Source: Daedaleopsis sinensis (taxonomy: Eukaryota; Basidiomycota; Agaricomycetes; Polyporales; Polyporaceae). From it: 64,000 bases of DNA. The stretch is taken from positions 1,860,001 through 1,924,000 of the forward strand of contig CM066305.1 of NCBI GenBank assembly GCA_033807695.1, in the 5' to 3' direction. Below the pieces are notes generated by a model that did no database searches, was not told where the DNA came from, and saw only the letters and a list, made by a program, of their open reading frames with translations. This document shows positions 28,002 to 40,446 of this stretch, piece after piece (the first letter of the stretch is position 1; every line of letters starts with the position of its first letter). The position numbers and the translations under genes are program-made.

Positions 28002-30561
28002 CTACCGGTTAACCATGAGCTTATACGTGGACCAACCCGCGATCACTGCGAACGCAGCGAGGGCGGCAATGATGGAACCGAACCACCTGAGGTTCTGGTG
28101 GTATTACGTACCATGAGCTTCCTGGTTCCGAACAGAAGAAGCATGCACGACGCTTACCTCGACGTCTTGGCCGGGTACATGCACGTTCATGCCCCACAAG
28201 CCGGTGACCAGGTTCATGGGAATGAGCACAGTACCGAGCGCAGTGAGCTTCGAGAGCACGTCGTTGATCTGGTTGTTCGCGTCTGTCATCTCGATCGATA
28301 TCTGTGCGAGGTAGTTGGAGTGGGACCGCGAGAGGATCTTCTCGTAGTGGTTCAGGTTCTGCGTCATCGTGATCAAGTGGTCCTGGATGTCGGACAGGTA
28401 CAAGCCCTGAAGTGAAGGAGGTTATAAGGGAGCTAGTATAGCAGGTCATGGGATGGAGGACTCACAATATCGGACGTAGGGGCCACACGCCAGTTCTCGT
28501 TGCAACGCTTCGCCAGACCCTTCACGACGTCGGCTTTGTTACCCATCAGTCGCAGGAGACCCATGACCTTCTTGCGACACGTTCCGATGCTAGAAAAGGC
28601 ATGAAAGGTCAGTCAATGAAACTAGAGTCAGATTGATAGATCTGCCTACCGCCGCAGCATGTCGCTCTGTTCAGCCTCCTTCAAGATCAAGACGAGTTCG
28701 TCGATGCTGTCTACCTCGTATTCGATACTCTGAATGAGGGGTCCGAAAGCGTCTGTGATATCATCGATGAGAGCATAAGATATCCAATCCGACGTGACGC
28801 TGATGTAGTCCTTCAGCTGCTTAATGCGCCGACGGACATTCTGGGGATGGGGAGTGGGCCTAAAATGGAACTGTACGCGATGTCAGCTGGTACTGAACAA
28901 CACAGAACAATGAGGGCACATACAGATAGTATGCCATCGCGGAACACGATGATGTACATGTTTAGTGGTTCGAGGTGGGTGGGACTGTATGGGTCCTGGT
29001 CGAAACCGCGGAAACAAACGAGATAGTAATTACGGAAGAGTTCAATCTTCTCTCGCGTTTCTTCCATCTGAATATCTTCTGTCGTAAGCGGATGAATAGA
29101 GAACACCTGCGAGATTGAATGGATGAGCGATTCAAAGTACTACAATGACACGCTTGTGCGAACCTTACTGAGCAGCCTCATCTCATCGTCTGTGGGCGCA
29201 AAAACATCCAGCCACCACGTGTTGCCGTCGGAGTTGTTGTCGCCAGGTCGTCGCTCTCCAGGCATGCCCTTAGATGTACCATTAGTTGCGCCATTGGCCG
29301 CGAATGGTGGCACAGGAGACGCAGCCCTGGACTTCGGAACGGAGCCAAATGCGCTCGCAGGACCACGGCTGGGGACACCACTGTTCAAGTTCGTGGCCGG
29401 CTGAGACGGAGGGTGTCCTAGAAAAAGATCCTCGAATGTTTGACCCTCTGCCGGAAGCTCGGATAAACTACGTGCATGGATTGTCGCTGAGAGGGCATTC
29501 GAATAGAAAGAAAATCGGTAAGGTCTGTCATGCCCTGAACCAGGTCCACCTCCAATCCCGGCTCCTGTAAAATCCGGGCCTCGGCGGGAATCGTCCAGAT
29601 TGTCATACGAGGGGACCGCGCTCAGAGTAGTACCCACAGCAAGGTGGGGTGCTCGGGAGCCGAGCGAGGGAGGAGGCGCGCCGCCCTGCTCGAAGAGGGC
29701 CATCTTGCCCCTTCGTGGCGCAGGGGAGCTTGCGCTCAGCTTGCGATGACGCGCGCGTGGAAGGGTGAATGGGAGGACAGAGTCTTGTGACGCGGGCTCA
29801 CCGGGCTCGCGTATGGTATTGTGTGGTAGAACTTCGCTGGGACCGGGTATCGGGATATGAGTTGACGAAGAAGCCTGCGGCTGGCTGAGATCAAACACAG
29901 GCGGCGAGGTAGCAGGATGTATGCCCAACCGGCCCTTTTCCTCGTGCGCGTACTCCTCCATGAGCGAGAATTCGTAGTTAGGCTTGTCTGCACGCTCCAC
30001 TGTAGCTTGATACATTGGCAGCCCGCCTAAGTTCGCGTCTTCAGCATAGCGAGCGTCGAGCGACACAAGCAGGGCCGGGTCATGTCCTGAGGACAGATGA
30101 TTGGTGAGGAGGTCGTGTCCAGGCGAAGGTCCAGGGTGCTGGTACTGCTCCAGTCGCTCGCTGTCTGGACGAAGAAGCCCAGTGCCTCGCGCCTCGTCGA
30201 TGGCTTGCTGCTCTTGTAGCGACAGCGTCGGAAAGTGCGCGTCTTCTGCAGAAAGGCGGGGGGAGGGGGTAATGGGAGCAGGGGCAACTGGGGGGGACAA
30301 TACTACCGTCCCCGAGCGAGCGCGAGATAGCTGTATGGCCATGTCGGCATCCATAGTGCGCTGTCGCTCACGAGCATCGGGGTCGTTCGGATTGTATGAC
30401 CGGGAGAGCGTAGGCGAGAGCCGAGGGCGGGTCGACGCTTCGTGTTCTTCGCTTGTTACACTCTGACGGCGTCGGACGGGCGATTGGTCGATCCTTATAG
30501 GCCGCGGTGAGCTGGATATAGAGCCAGAAAGGATGGAGGATGTGTCGGGAGGGGAGGCCAT
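28002..30561 (-). CDS. CorA-family Mg2+ transporter (Alr1/Mnr2 type)
   Basis: CorA-type channel moving Mg2+ across a fungal membrane (plasma membrane in Alr1, vacuole in Mnr2). The 755-residue protein has a long Ser/Pro-rich, probably disordered N-terminal region (about 1-440). The cytosolic CorA domain follows, including VFSIHPLTTEDIQMEETREK and NMYIIVFRDGILSF. Two C-terminal membrane helices flank the invariant GMN signature at about 714-716 (LWGMNVHVPGQ). Exons: 30561-29164, 29106-28924, 28870-28650, 28589-28466, 28406-28158, 28094-28002. The first junction uses an unusual GTTCGC donor, but it is the only one that keeps the frame and restores LSKVFSIHP. The protein ends a few residues after the last helix. 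It is divergent from the Bst1-type gene, with 256 bases between start codons. Which membrane it sits in cannot be told from sequence. Confidence 0.94.
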
Positions 30562-30817
30562 GCTTGGCGATATCCGTCAGGCTTGCACGTCGTGGCACGT
30601 AGGTTGCGGCGAGTCACGGTGCTTTCCTAGACAGTCAGACGAGAGGTCCACAGCCGGTTGTGTGCAGGACAAGAGCAGGCAAACAGCGAGCGCAGGGGAC
30701 GAGCGAGACGATGAGAAGGAGGTGAAATGGAGTGAGCGGAGGATGAAAGCATGACGTCGGGGACGAGCAGACGGTCCGCGGTCAAGCGCTGATCGTCTCT
30801 CGTGTTCCTCCGACTCG
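30562..30817. promoter_or_regulatory. Shared divergent promoter, CorA transporter / GPI inositol-deacylase
   Basis: A 256-base interval between divergent start codons, purine-rich on the plus strand (GA-rich near 30690-30750, so CT-rich for the transporter). No specific factor site was recognised. Confidence 0.4.
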
Positions 30818-33800
30818 ATGAGCAGGCTACTCGGCGTCCTCTCTCTATTCTCTCTTCTCGTCGTCGCCGTTCTCTACTATGCTGGGCTGGACACCTACTA
30901 CTCTCTGTCGCCTCAAGGATGCCGTATGTCGTGGATGAGGCCTAGCTACATCCTCCAAAAGGACTTTGACACTTCATGGACTCCGCTTGCGCGTCGGTAC
31001 ACTTTGTGGCTCTACCGCGAGGGCAACACTGAGAGCAACGAGGTGAGCACACCAGATCTGCCACAACGGTGAGGTCTTCACTAAGTTTCAGTAGCTGCAC
31101 GGCGCCCCCGTGCTCTTCATTCCCGGCAATGCGGGCTCCTCTCACCAGGTGCGCTCGATCGCGTCTTCCGCGGCCCACCAGTATTATTCGTCGCCATATC
31201 AAGTCTCGCCAGAGTTTGCAGACAAAAAATACACAGGCCTTGATTTCTTTGCTCGTATGTGTTCGTCCTGTGCACGCTTCCATGCCGCTCACTACAGCCT
31301 CAGTCGAGTTTAATGAGGACCTCTCTGCCTTCCATGGTCCAACTATCGACTCCGAAACAACATATGCAACGCGTGCAATAGACTACATACTCTCTCAATA
31401 CCCTCCGCAAACCTCGATAATAATCATGGGACACTCGATGGGTGGTGTAGTTGCCACGGCCCTTCTTCCGAATCCTCGCATCTCTGCTATAATCACCATG
31501 TCGACACCGCATATTCTTCCTCCAGTACGGTTTGACCGTCGAATCGACCACATTTATGCGCGGAACCACGTGAACTTAGCATCTGGACCAACGCCTGTAT
31601 TGTCCGTTTGTGGAGGGGCAACAGACCTGATGATCCCATCGGAATCATGCATCCTGTCTCCCTCAGTGCTCAAGTTCAACACCTCTCTGTATCGGCGGAC
31701 CGTCTTCACTAGTGCGCTGGAAGGATGTTGGACAGGCGTTGGCCACCTGGCCATGGTCTGGTGTCACCAGGTTCGCTGGCGCATTGCCCGCGCAGCGCTC
31801 GAAATCGCAGCAGTGAAGACAGTGGCAGAACGTGCTGAAGTCATGGACAGGTGGTTGCGCGATGGTCACACGCTCCCTCCTACCGCGATGCCTGTCGAGA
31901 CGGTGCAATTACGAGCTGGGCAGTACTACAAAGTTCCGTCCGGCCAACACCTGCTGGTCCGCGACCCCGAGGGGACGCATTCATATGTACTACCGTTGCC
32001 ATCAGCACGAGAAGAGCAGACTTCTGTGAAGTTCGTTCTATATGCCTCGAAGGGCTCTATACCTCCTGTCTCATCTCACCAGTCATCACGTTTTCGTGTG
32101 ACGGTCCATCTGTGTCAGGGACAGGAAGAACTGACGTGCTCACCGCTTTCACCAACGACATTGAAGCTCCTTCCTGCTCCCATACCTGGGTCACCTTTCC
32201 CGGTGCCAGACGAGGGGTCAGACGAGTCGGAGGGTGTGGTTCTGTTTGAAGCCGATATCACTCTACATCCCAGGCAGTCCATCGCCGTAACAGTGGAAAA
32301 TGGAGACAGAGATGGGTGGGTATTTGGTGGGTTCACCGAAAGTGAGCCTATAGAGGTTCGTGCCACGCTGTCAAGTAAGTGTTCAATGTAGAGCCTCTCC
32401 CCAGTGACGCTGACATCGATCGTAATGAAGACTTCTTGCTATCCTCTGTGGACGTCAGCCTTCCTAGCGCGATACGCACACAGGTCAACCTACCCTTCAT
32501 GCCAGCCAATTCGTTGCTCGTATTTCGGATGACGCGAGGTTATGATCCGGAATCATCTTGCACGCGTAGGTTATCTTTCTTTAAATCGCAGCCCAATGTT
32601 CTGACCCTCTCTGTATTCATCAGCCAGTTCAACCCTTCTACCCCTTCTGACCCATGGTTCGCATCCGTCGGAAACGCATTACTACCCCCTCGCGCCGACG
32701 TTCTCGCGTTCTATTTTGCTGCACTCGCACGCCCGCGGTCCCTACATCTCGTCGGATCGTCGGATTGGCACAACGCTTACCATTCATTCCTCTGGAGAGT
32801 GCTGGGTCAACGAGATCCGATTATCCGTTGATTGGTGGGCTACAATAGGCAGGTGGGGGACGCGGTACGGAACTGCAGCTGCATGTTGGGCGGTCGGGAT
32901 TCTTGCCATACTGATGTGGGACGTGATGGGCATAGTAGAAAGCGGCGGTAAGTGCTCGATCGCTTCATCAATTGAATGTGTATACTCAGCCACTGTCTGC
33001 AAGGCCAAATACCGGATACCAAGTCGTCACTGGATCACTTTGCACGTAGACGGCTGCCATGGCTGTCAATCGCATCTTACTTTGTCTCCCTGCTGCCCTT
33101 GAGAACGGGTCTCTGGCTGGGGAACGAGGGCGATCCTTATCACGCTCCACTTGCGATAATCTTGCTACTTGTTGCATTTGGGCTGGTCTGCGTAATGTGG
33201 GGGCTGCTAGTGGTACTACTTTGGCCCGTTCAACGCGTTCTCAAATTGCTGAGCTGGTAAGATCCACATCTTCGTCGTTTATAGAATAGCTTGCTGAGCA
33301 CTCACAGGCACAGAGAAGAATCCACCAGAATCCGACCAACGACAGCCTTGCTCTCCATGACCCTCGTTTTCCTCGTCATCTTCATACTTGTTCCATGGCA
33401 GGTCGCTTTTCTGGGCTGCTGGCTTATCCACTTCATCACCTGTGCATCGTCGCTCGTAGACCTGTCCTCTCACCGCTCGACCTCTCCTGCAGTCGAGGCC
33501 GTTCCTCTAGTCTCGACCGCTCGCACAGACAATGAACCGCCCGAATCTTCGGAAGATGCTTCTAGAACTCGGCGACCACCTCCCTATCTCCAGTACACGG
33601 AACAGGTCAACGGGCACATGCACATACTGCTCTTCATGACCTGGCTTCTGCCTCTCGTTGCACCCGTACTGGCTGTATGGGTCCGTACCCTCATGACTGC
33701 GGGCCTCACAACCCCCTTCGATGGCGACCACAACTTCCTGTACGTCGCGCCCTTCCTCGTCGTCGTCGAGGTCCTTGGGGGCGGCGACGCGGGCACGCAC

Positions 33801-34053
33801 TTGTCAGCTTTATTGTGAGTCAAATTCTTTCATGCCGATATGTCTGTCGTCCCGTTAACCAGAGTGAACGCGCAGTGGAAGCAGGCCGAGAAGCGAGCGT
33901 ATCTCTCCGCGATGGGGATTCGCTGCCCTCGCCGTAGTCGCGTTCTTCACCGGTCCAAGAACGACGTATATGGTGTTCGAGACAGCGAGTGTGGCAGTGG
34001 GGTGGGCGGTGTTGCGGCGACTCGCGCCTGCATATTGGACTGTGAGGTCGTGA
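30818..34053 (+). CDS. BST1: GPI inositol-deacylase (Bst1/PGAP1)
   Basis: ER membrane enzyme that removes the acyl chain from the inositol of GPI anchors, needed for exit of GPI proteins from the ER. The 947-residue protein starts with a membrane anchor (LLGVLSLFSLLVVAVLYYAG), then the alpha/beta-hydrolase domain with VLFIPGNAGSSHQVRS, EFNEDLSAFHG and the nucleophile Ser173 in GHSMGG. The C-terminal third has several hydrophobic helices. Exons: 30818-31042, 31095-31254, 31304-32374, 32431-32565, 32624-32947, 33004-33256, 33308-33814, 33885-34053. The continuous frame 32379-32831 is misleading: intron 32566-32623 shifts to the frame with HPSETHYYPL and LLHSHARGPYIS, which fits the family. Two acceptors (32430 and 33003) are AAG rather than CAG or TAG. 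The final exon gives RTTYMVFETA, typical of the family end. Confidence 0.92.
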
Positions 34054-34900
34054 CATGACGGATTCGCTGTTGTGGGGTGTTCATCCGCTCGAAACCTACG
34101 TATAGCCTGACATGCACATAAACGTTGGTGCCATTCCCTTACGAGCCGCCGCCTACGTACCGCAGTACATACTGATTGTCTTTGACAATTACTTTCGCTC
34201 GGCCAACAGGAACATCTGATACTGTAGACAGAGAGTCCTTCATGAAGAGCACAGAAGGTGATTAGTTATGGCAGATCTATGATGTGGCCCGGGCGTACAG
34301 TACGTACTCGCATGGTTTCATTTACGTATAGCGCACTTCAGGACCTCAATTGCGTGGACCTGCTCGTTAGCTCTAGTATTGTCTGAAGATCAGAAGTCTG
34401 GATATCGCTATCCTATGTATATTGAGGAGTACCATCATACACATTTTTACAAGTAATCAGCCGTTCATTAAAGCTTCACTGATGTCACCGTACCGTACCG
34501 TACGGATCGTGGCGCGCGGTGGTCAGACATGTGTGAGCTATGAGCGCGCGTTGCAGATCAGTTGGAATCCGGGTCGAGGACACCCTCGGACTTCATGCTG
34601 CTACCTCCTATTCCTCCCTCCTCCTCTCCCGCCTTTCACGCCCTCCAGCTTGACGCGTTACCTCCTGCGCCTTAAGCGAGCCGACCTGGAACGATTACAC
34701 CGCTACTATCCACGATTGAACCCTTGCAGCTCTGGCAACAAGGCAGTATCTGGCCTCACGATCATTCCCTTCTCCCTTCTCCTCGTACACACCGTTACCA
34801 CAAGCGTGGCTTCTGCTCGCACGGTACTCTACACTCGTCCAGCAGCAGGCTGTTTCCCCAACTATTGCGCTAGATCCCTGCTAGCAGGCTACCGAGGGAC
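34054..34900. other. Intergenic between Bst1 and the Uds1-domain gene
   Basis: No supported gene. The first 400 bases are AT-rich; a CT-rich tract (CCTCCTCCTCTCCC) at 34610-34640 lies some 260 bases before the next start codon. The open frame at 34422-34904 has no recognisable protein content. Confidence 0.5.
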
Positions 34901-37842
34901 ATGAACGGGGTCCGACGTTATTTTGGCGGAGCGACCGGCAGCGCAACACCGTCTTCCCAGAATGCCCCCCTTCCCTCCTCCACACCCCCGCCCGGATCGA
35001 CAAACCCGCTGAACGTGCCGCCAAAGCCGTCATGGCCGCCCTCTTCCCCGCCCCAGAATGGTGCGCCGCTTGAAGAGAGCCCGAAGATGACGACCGCGGC
35101 GCTCTTCTTTCGCAAGGACCGCCAGCGACCGCTGCCAGGGGCGTCGGGCTCCTCCAAGTCTGACGAGGACACTGGCAACTCTTCCTTTCAGTCCTCGCGC
35201 GACTCCATCGAGTCCGGTCGCACCTCGACCCAACCGTCCTCCCCTGTGGCAGGCCCCTCTTCCCCTCGAATGCCCATGCCTATCCGCGTCGCAGAGCTCG
35301 CGCGGAAGCCAGTGGACGGAGAGAAGCGGACGAGTATGATCTTCAGTGCGAAGGATGATATGTTGATGAGTTTGCTTGCGAGCGAGGCAATTGTGGACTG
35401 TCGGGGCTTCGAGATCTTGAGTGCGGAAGAGGTCGAGGACCTGAAGAAGGTGCGTGGACGTGTCCTCTGTCTCCATTCCTCATAGTTGAGCCAGCCGTAC
35501 AGGAGTACCAAGTGCTGTCATCACGGCTAGTCGCTCTGACCAAGAAGCTCAGTCTCGAGACCAAGATTCGAGACGCCGCATTATCACTATCCAGGGCGAA
35601 CTCGTCGTACAAGAACGCCTCGAAGCAGACCTCTGAGCAGCTAGAGAACTCCAACCGGAAAGTAGACCTCGCACAGAAGGAGCTATGGCGTATCTCGGAG
35701 AAGGCGGGCGAGATCAACCGCAGGCTCCTTGAGCATCGCGCAGGCGTCCTCAGCTACTCCGTACGGAGTATGGAGAAGAAGATGGCACCACCGGAGGCGG
35801 TCAATGGGAACGGCGACCTCAGTGTATCGGGATACACCACGCCCAACAGGCTCTCCACAATGAGCCCTACGCAGTCTTCTGTCAACAGTGCACATTCCAG
35901 TTCATCTCGGTCGAAGTTCGACGGGGCGCATTTCTTCGCTGGTCATTCTGACGCGATTGTCCCTGCTGCCTCCAAAGCCCCAGCGTCATCGGCTGAGGTC
36001 GCGGCACTACAAGAGCAGCTCAAGGAGGCTCAGACGGCACTAGAAGCGACCAATGCGCAGCAACAGAAGATGCTCAAGGAGCTCACTGCTATCCGCGCGG
36101 AGAAGCAGGTCATGCAGACGTCGAATAGCTCGGAGCTTCGGCAAGCAGAGGAGATGATTGCGGCGCTTGAGATGCAAATGGGCGAGATGCAGAGCCAAGT
36201 CGATCTGGTAACTAAGTTGCAGGATGAAAAGAAGACATGGACGAGGGAGCGGATAGAGCTGGAGGAGAAACGGCGAGAGGTGGAAAAGCTGGAACGGAGG
36301 TTAGAGGTGCTGGAGGAGCGCAGTGGGGAGATGTCCGAGGTCGAGTCGGCACTGGCGCGGGAGCGGCGGAAGCTCGACGACAAGGACAGGGAGCTCGCGG
36401 AGCTGAAGGCCGAACGTGCTACACTGCTCACAGATCTGACATTGTTGCAGGCTGGTGGAGAGAGCAAGGCGCAGCTGGACCAAGGAGTGGACGCGCTTCA
36501 AGAAGTCATGAAGAAGCATGGTGTCTCGCACTACTCGCGAGACGCCACCGTACGTGGGCTCGCGGCCTCAATAGGGAAGCACCTCGACGAGCTGTCGGTC
36601 AAGCTCGGAGCTCAAAGCAAGATTCAGGACGAATGGAACGCTGCTCGGGCCAAGCTCGAAGAGGACGTCCGCGTCGGCCTGGACAAGCGGGAGATGCTTG
36701 GCGGAGAACTTGAGCAGGCGCGGAAAGAGAGGGACGCGGCAAAGGCGGACATCAGGGTCTTGGAGAACCAACTTCGGGTGAGAAGTGTAGCTGGGTCAGC
36801 TCCGGCTCACGCAAAGGCTCATCCCATATCACATTTCCGCAGGAAATCCAAGAGTCCGGGAATGGCCCCATTGTCCAATATACAGGCGACGCTCAGAAAG
36901 TCACTGCCGTACTCGAACCCATCTGGGCCGTGCTACCATCCCCGGAGGCTCGCGCACAGAGGCTGGGCAAGCCGAAGGGTGTCAACGGCCTCAGTGCTTC
37001 CTCACCAACCACAGCCAGTCCCGTCGTCAAAGCCGGCGCATCGCTCTCCGAGATGGATGTACGGTCACTCAAGACACTGTACGACCCGAATGCCTACCCA
37101 TTGTCTGCGCGTCCCAGTGGGCCGGATAATTTCACCGTCGAAAACTTTGCTGCGCGGGTGCAGGCCCTCATCGCAGACGACCGCGCGCTCATCGAACGCC
37201 TCATCCGCTTTGCCCAGGCGCACGACTTGCTCAAGAAGAACGCGGAGCGGGCACAGAAGCTTGCACAAGAGAGCAACGTCGCTTTAGAGACATATCAAAA
37301 GCAAGTCAAGTTGCTCGAGGAACGCAACGTCTCGATGGTGGCGAAGCAGACCGCAATGTATGTTGACGTGTCTCTCAATGCCCGTAGATCTGAACTGACT
37401 AGCTGTTTGGTAATCTAGACAAGACGAGGTACAGAGCTTGCAAGAGACCGTCGCCCGCATCACCACAGAGAAGCTCGACCTCGAGAACCAGGCTTCCGAG
37501 CAGGCGGAGATGTGTCGAGAGCTCACTGACGCGAACAACTCGCTCAGCGCGCGCGTTCTCAAGCTCGCCGAAGAAAGCAACTCCGTGTCGTCGTCGGACG
37601 TGTCGCGCAAGAAGCTGGAAGCCGAGGTCAAGAAGTACGAGGCCGAGGTCAAGAGACTCGATGCCGAGGTCAAGCGGCTCGAGACGGCTCTGTCCAAGTG
37701 CCAGGCCGCGCTGACCAAGGCGACCGAGGAGGTCGACGAAGTGCGCATGTCGCAACAGACGCAGCAGATGGCGCTCCTCGAGGAGCTCAACTCGGTTCAG
37801 ACGGAGAACACGAATCTACGCGCGCAGCTGCGGAAAAAGTGA
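34901..37842 (+). CDS. Uds1-domain (up-regulated during septation) coiled-coil protein
   Basis: Fungal protein with the Uds1 domain, named after a fission-yeast gene induced at septation; its biochemical role is not known. The 920-residue product has a Pro/Ser-rich N-terminus (1-140). The Uds1 domain covers about 146-290, starting KDDMLMSLLASEAIVDCRGF and including ILSAEEVEDLKKEYQVLSSR. Very long heptad-rich coiled coils fill about 330-600 and 730-920 (repeated KKYEAEVKRLDAEVKRLE pattern). Exons: 34901-35449, 35503-36777, 36843-37357, 37419-37842, introns 53-65 nt. The third junction moves to another frame and restores GNGPIVQYTGDAQKVTAVLE. The start is the first ATG after an in-frame stop-rich region. 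A scaffold at septa or hyphal tips is inferred only from the family name and coiled coils. Confidence 0.88.
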
Positions 37843-38553
37843 TACCTCTCGGAGGACCTTTCGCCTTGACGGTCGGTGGCCTTGACTGTTTTTCTTGGCT
37901 TCCCAGTCGTTCTGTCACTTCGTTCACGCCCACACACTCGCACCCTCTCTTTCGCCCCTCCTACATCTATCTACGGCTGTGTCTATCCCTTCTGCGTCTC
38001 GTCCCATCCGGCGTCCCCCCTCCCCATTTCTCGACGTCTCTGCCCGCATTATTTACTCCATTCAACCATCTACACACTGACCGGACGCAGGATCTCTGGT
38101 TTGATGCACGCATCGCCACGGTCGTCGATTGTATCTCTATCGCATATTGATATCCGCATCGCTAGCTCTATTATTTCCACATGTTGCACCCTCGCCCATG
38201 TAATCGTGATGTTCTTGCGCCGTTACGGTAGGTAGTCATGACCCGTTCTGAATGCATGCTTTTTGTAGATACCACAACTTTCAAACCGTACACCTCACGA
38301 CGAGCTCGCACATACCATCATCCCTGGCACGAGTATGAACATGAGCTCAGGTCTGAGCGTAGACCCTAGTATTAAACCATGGCATGGTGCCGCTGCCGCG
38401 GGTGCATTCTTACGTAGACGGGCGCTAGAAGGTGGTGGCGGGCAGTTCCGTTGAAGGCCACCAATCATCCGCGCTCCGTCGTGGTTGACATTGCCCCTGC
38501 TCCTCCACTTGACGTCCTCTCCTTCTCTCTTTCCCCCTCTGCTACTGCTTGCC
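37843..38553. other. Intergenic between Uds1-domain and STIMATE-type genes
   Basis: No gene is seen. The stretch 37900-38090 is CT/CA-rich and looks like a 3'UTR plus flank of the upstream gene. A CT-rich tract (CTCCTCCACTTG...CTCTCTTTCCCC) at 38497-38545 directly precedes the next start codon. Confidence 0.5.
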
Positions 38554-40124
38554 ATGCCGCCGGCGATAGAGACCATCAACGAGTTGCTTGATGAGCTGCC
38601 CGACGTGGATAGGCGGTCATGTCGGCTACTGGGTCCAACTGCTCTGGTGCGTTCCCATCGAACCTGATGTCCGTCCGTAGTGGCGGGCAGAGTAGCGGGG
38701 GACCTTACTCTCGACGGGCCGTCTAGATTGTGCAGGGGCTTATGGGCGTACTTGTCATTCTCTCGCTGGTTTATAAACGACATCGTGAGACCCCGAAGCG
38801 GCCGTGGCGGATATGGTACGTCGCGTCTCTCTGGCTCGTTGCATATTGGCGTTGAGACGGCTATGCCTGTGCGGTACGTGCTAGGCTCTTCGACGTGTCG
38901 AAACAGATCTTCGGCCAAATGTTCGTTCATGGCGTTAATGTGCTCATCTCGGACGTGGTCGCCCACCTATCCACGGCGAATGCTTGCGTCCTCTACTTCC
39001 TCAATATCCTGCTCGATACCACAATAGGTGAGCACTCCCGCTCAATCACTTAATTCAACAAATGTGACGAGGGACATGTCGTCATCATCTAGGTGTCGGC
39101 CTCATCTACCTCATCCTCCAAGTTGCAACTTACGTCCTGACCGAGAAGCTACACCTCAAGGGCTTTGAGTCAGGTGTCTACGGCACCCCTCCATCTGTTA
39201 ACTACTGGCTCCGTCAAGCGGCGGTCTACGTCCTCGCGCTGACGACGATGAAGCTGCTTGTTGTTGCTCTCTTCGCTGCGCTCCCTGCCATCTTCGATCT
39301 GGGAGAGTGGTTGCTCGCCTTCCTCGGGACCAGCGATGCCGCTCAAGTCATCTTGTACGTATCCCATCCCTCGCACCAGGATGTCCGTGACTCACATGTC
39401 AAATGCTCGCAGTACAATGGGCTTGTTCCCGATATTGATGAACATAGTGCAGTTCTGGCTGATTGACTCGATCGTGAAGGGGTCGAGTACCTACACTCCG
39501 CTGGCCGACACCCCTCGGGGCTCTATGGATCCCGATAGCGAGCCATTGTTCCGCGCGTCCGACGACGAGGATGACGACGACGACGACGGGCATTCGGCAC
39601 GGCACGACATCGAGAACCCCCGCCCTCGGTCGATCTCACGTTCACGTTCGCGGGACGCGCACCGATTATCTGCGGGAGAGCCCAAGTCGCTCGGTTCGGG
39701 AACGACTACAGTCATCCCGTCTGGCTCGTCTACGCCTGTCCCCAAGGCCATCGACACCAACGTCTCCGTTCACGCATACCCGCCTGGCGGGGTCGGCGCG
39801 TCACCCGACTCCGCATCATCGTCATATGCGTCCCCGTCCGTCCTGTCCAGAAGTCGCAGACGATCGCCGCCGCCACCGCTGTCCTTCCAGACGCGTAAGG
39901 CATCATATCCAAACATTGAGATCTCGAGGAGTGCGCCCCCGGAAGCGGAGGAGCACGACGATGAGAAGTGGGCGTCGTGGGGCGACGAAGAAACCGAGGA
40001 CTGGGCCGAGCGGGTGGGCGAGGAGGACTGGACAGGGAGGAGGCTGGAGGCGCGGAAGGAGGCGGTGGAGGACGTCTGGCGGGGACACAGTCCCAATCCA
40101 CATACCACGATTTCCGTTTCATAG
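38554..40124 (+). CDS. STIMATE/YPL162C-type vacuolar membrane protein (DUF3661)
   Basis: Multi-pass membrane protein of the family that includes animal STIMATE (an ER STIM1 partner) and the yeast vacuolar protein YPL162C. The 432-residue product shows helices around LMGVLVILSLVYKRH, a family motif near residue 62 (WLFDVSKQIFGQMFVH), then VLYFLNILLDTT, GLIYLILQVATYVLTE, LALTTMKLLVVALFAALPAI and LFPILMNIVQFWLIDSIVKG. The last 180 residues are a hydrophilic, Ser/Arg-rich tail with an acidic run of Asp (DDEDDDDDDG), probably cytosolic. Exons: 38554-38646, 38727-38815, 38885-39027, 39093-39354, 39413-40124. The second intron (38816-38884) removes an in-frame stop. Family membership is well supported; location and function in this fungus are inferred. 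Confidence 0.88.
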
Positions 40125-40446
40125 ACGATGGCATCGGTCAGTAATGAACTCGTCCCTCATGCTATTCAGATTCTCCTTGTACACTTACACCCACTGCGCT
40201 GTGTATTCATATGGCTGCGCCCGCCTGTTACGATGAGGAGTAGTTCAGCGTCCGTCGTGTTACAGTACAATTACACAGCTAATGCTACATGGATGCCGTT
40301 AAATACCGCACAGCATGGCACAACAGATGAGACAGAGACAGACAGACAGACAGACAGGGTTCCCTCTAAGTATCTACCAGTGGTTCGCCTCAGCGACCGC
40401 ACAGTACCGACTACACAACGCCCGAGAGACAAACGTGAGCCGGAAC
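40125..40446. other. Convergent 3' flanks with an AGAC microsatellite
   Basis: No gene lies between the two convergent stop codons. It contains a perfect short tandem repeat (ACAG/AGAC units) at about 40331-40358. Confidence 0.6.
40331..40358. repeat. (AGAC)n microsatellite
   Basis: About six tandem tetranucleotide units (AGACAGACAGAC...), preceded by one variant unit AGAG. It sits in the convergent intergenic spacer. Confidence 0.9.

Noticed and set aside
32379..32831. Apparent frameshift in the Bst1-type gene
   Set aside because: Explained by an ordinary 58-nt GT-AG intron at 32566-32623 that restores the family sequence.
38816..38884. In-frame stop in the STIMATE-type gene suggesting a pseudogene
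   Set aside because: The stop lies inside a 69-nt GT-AG intron; splicing restores the conserved FDVSKQIFGQ block.
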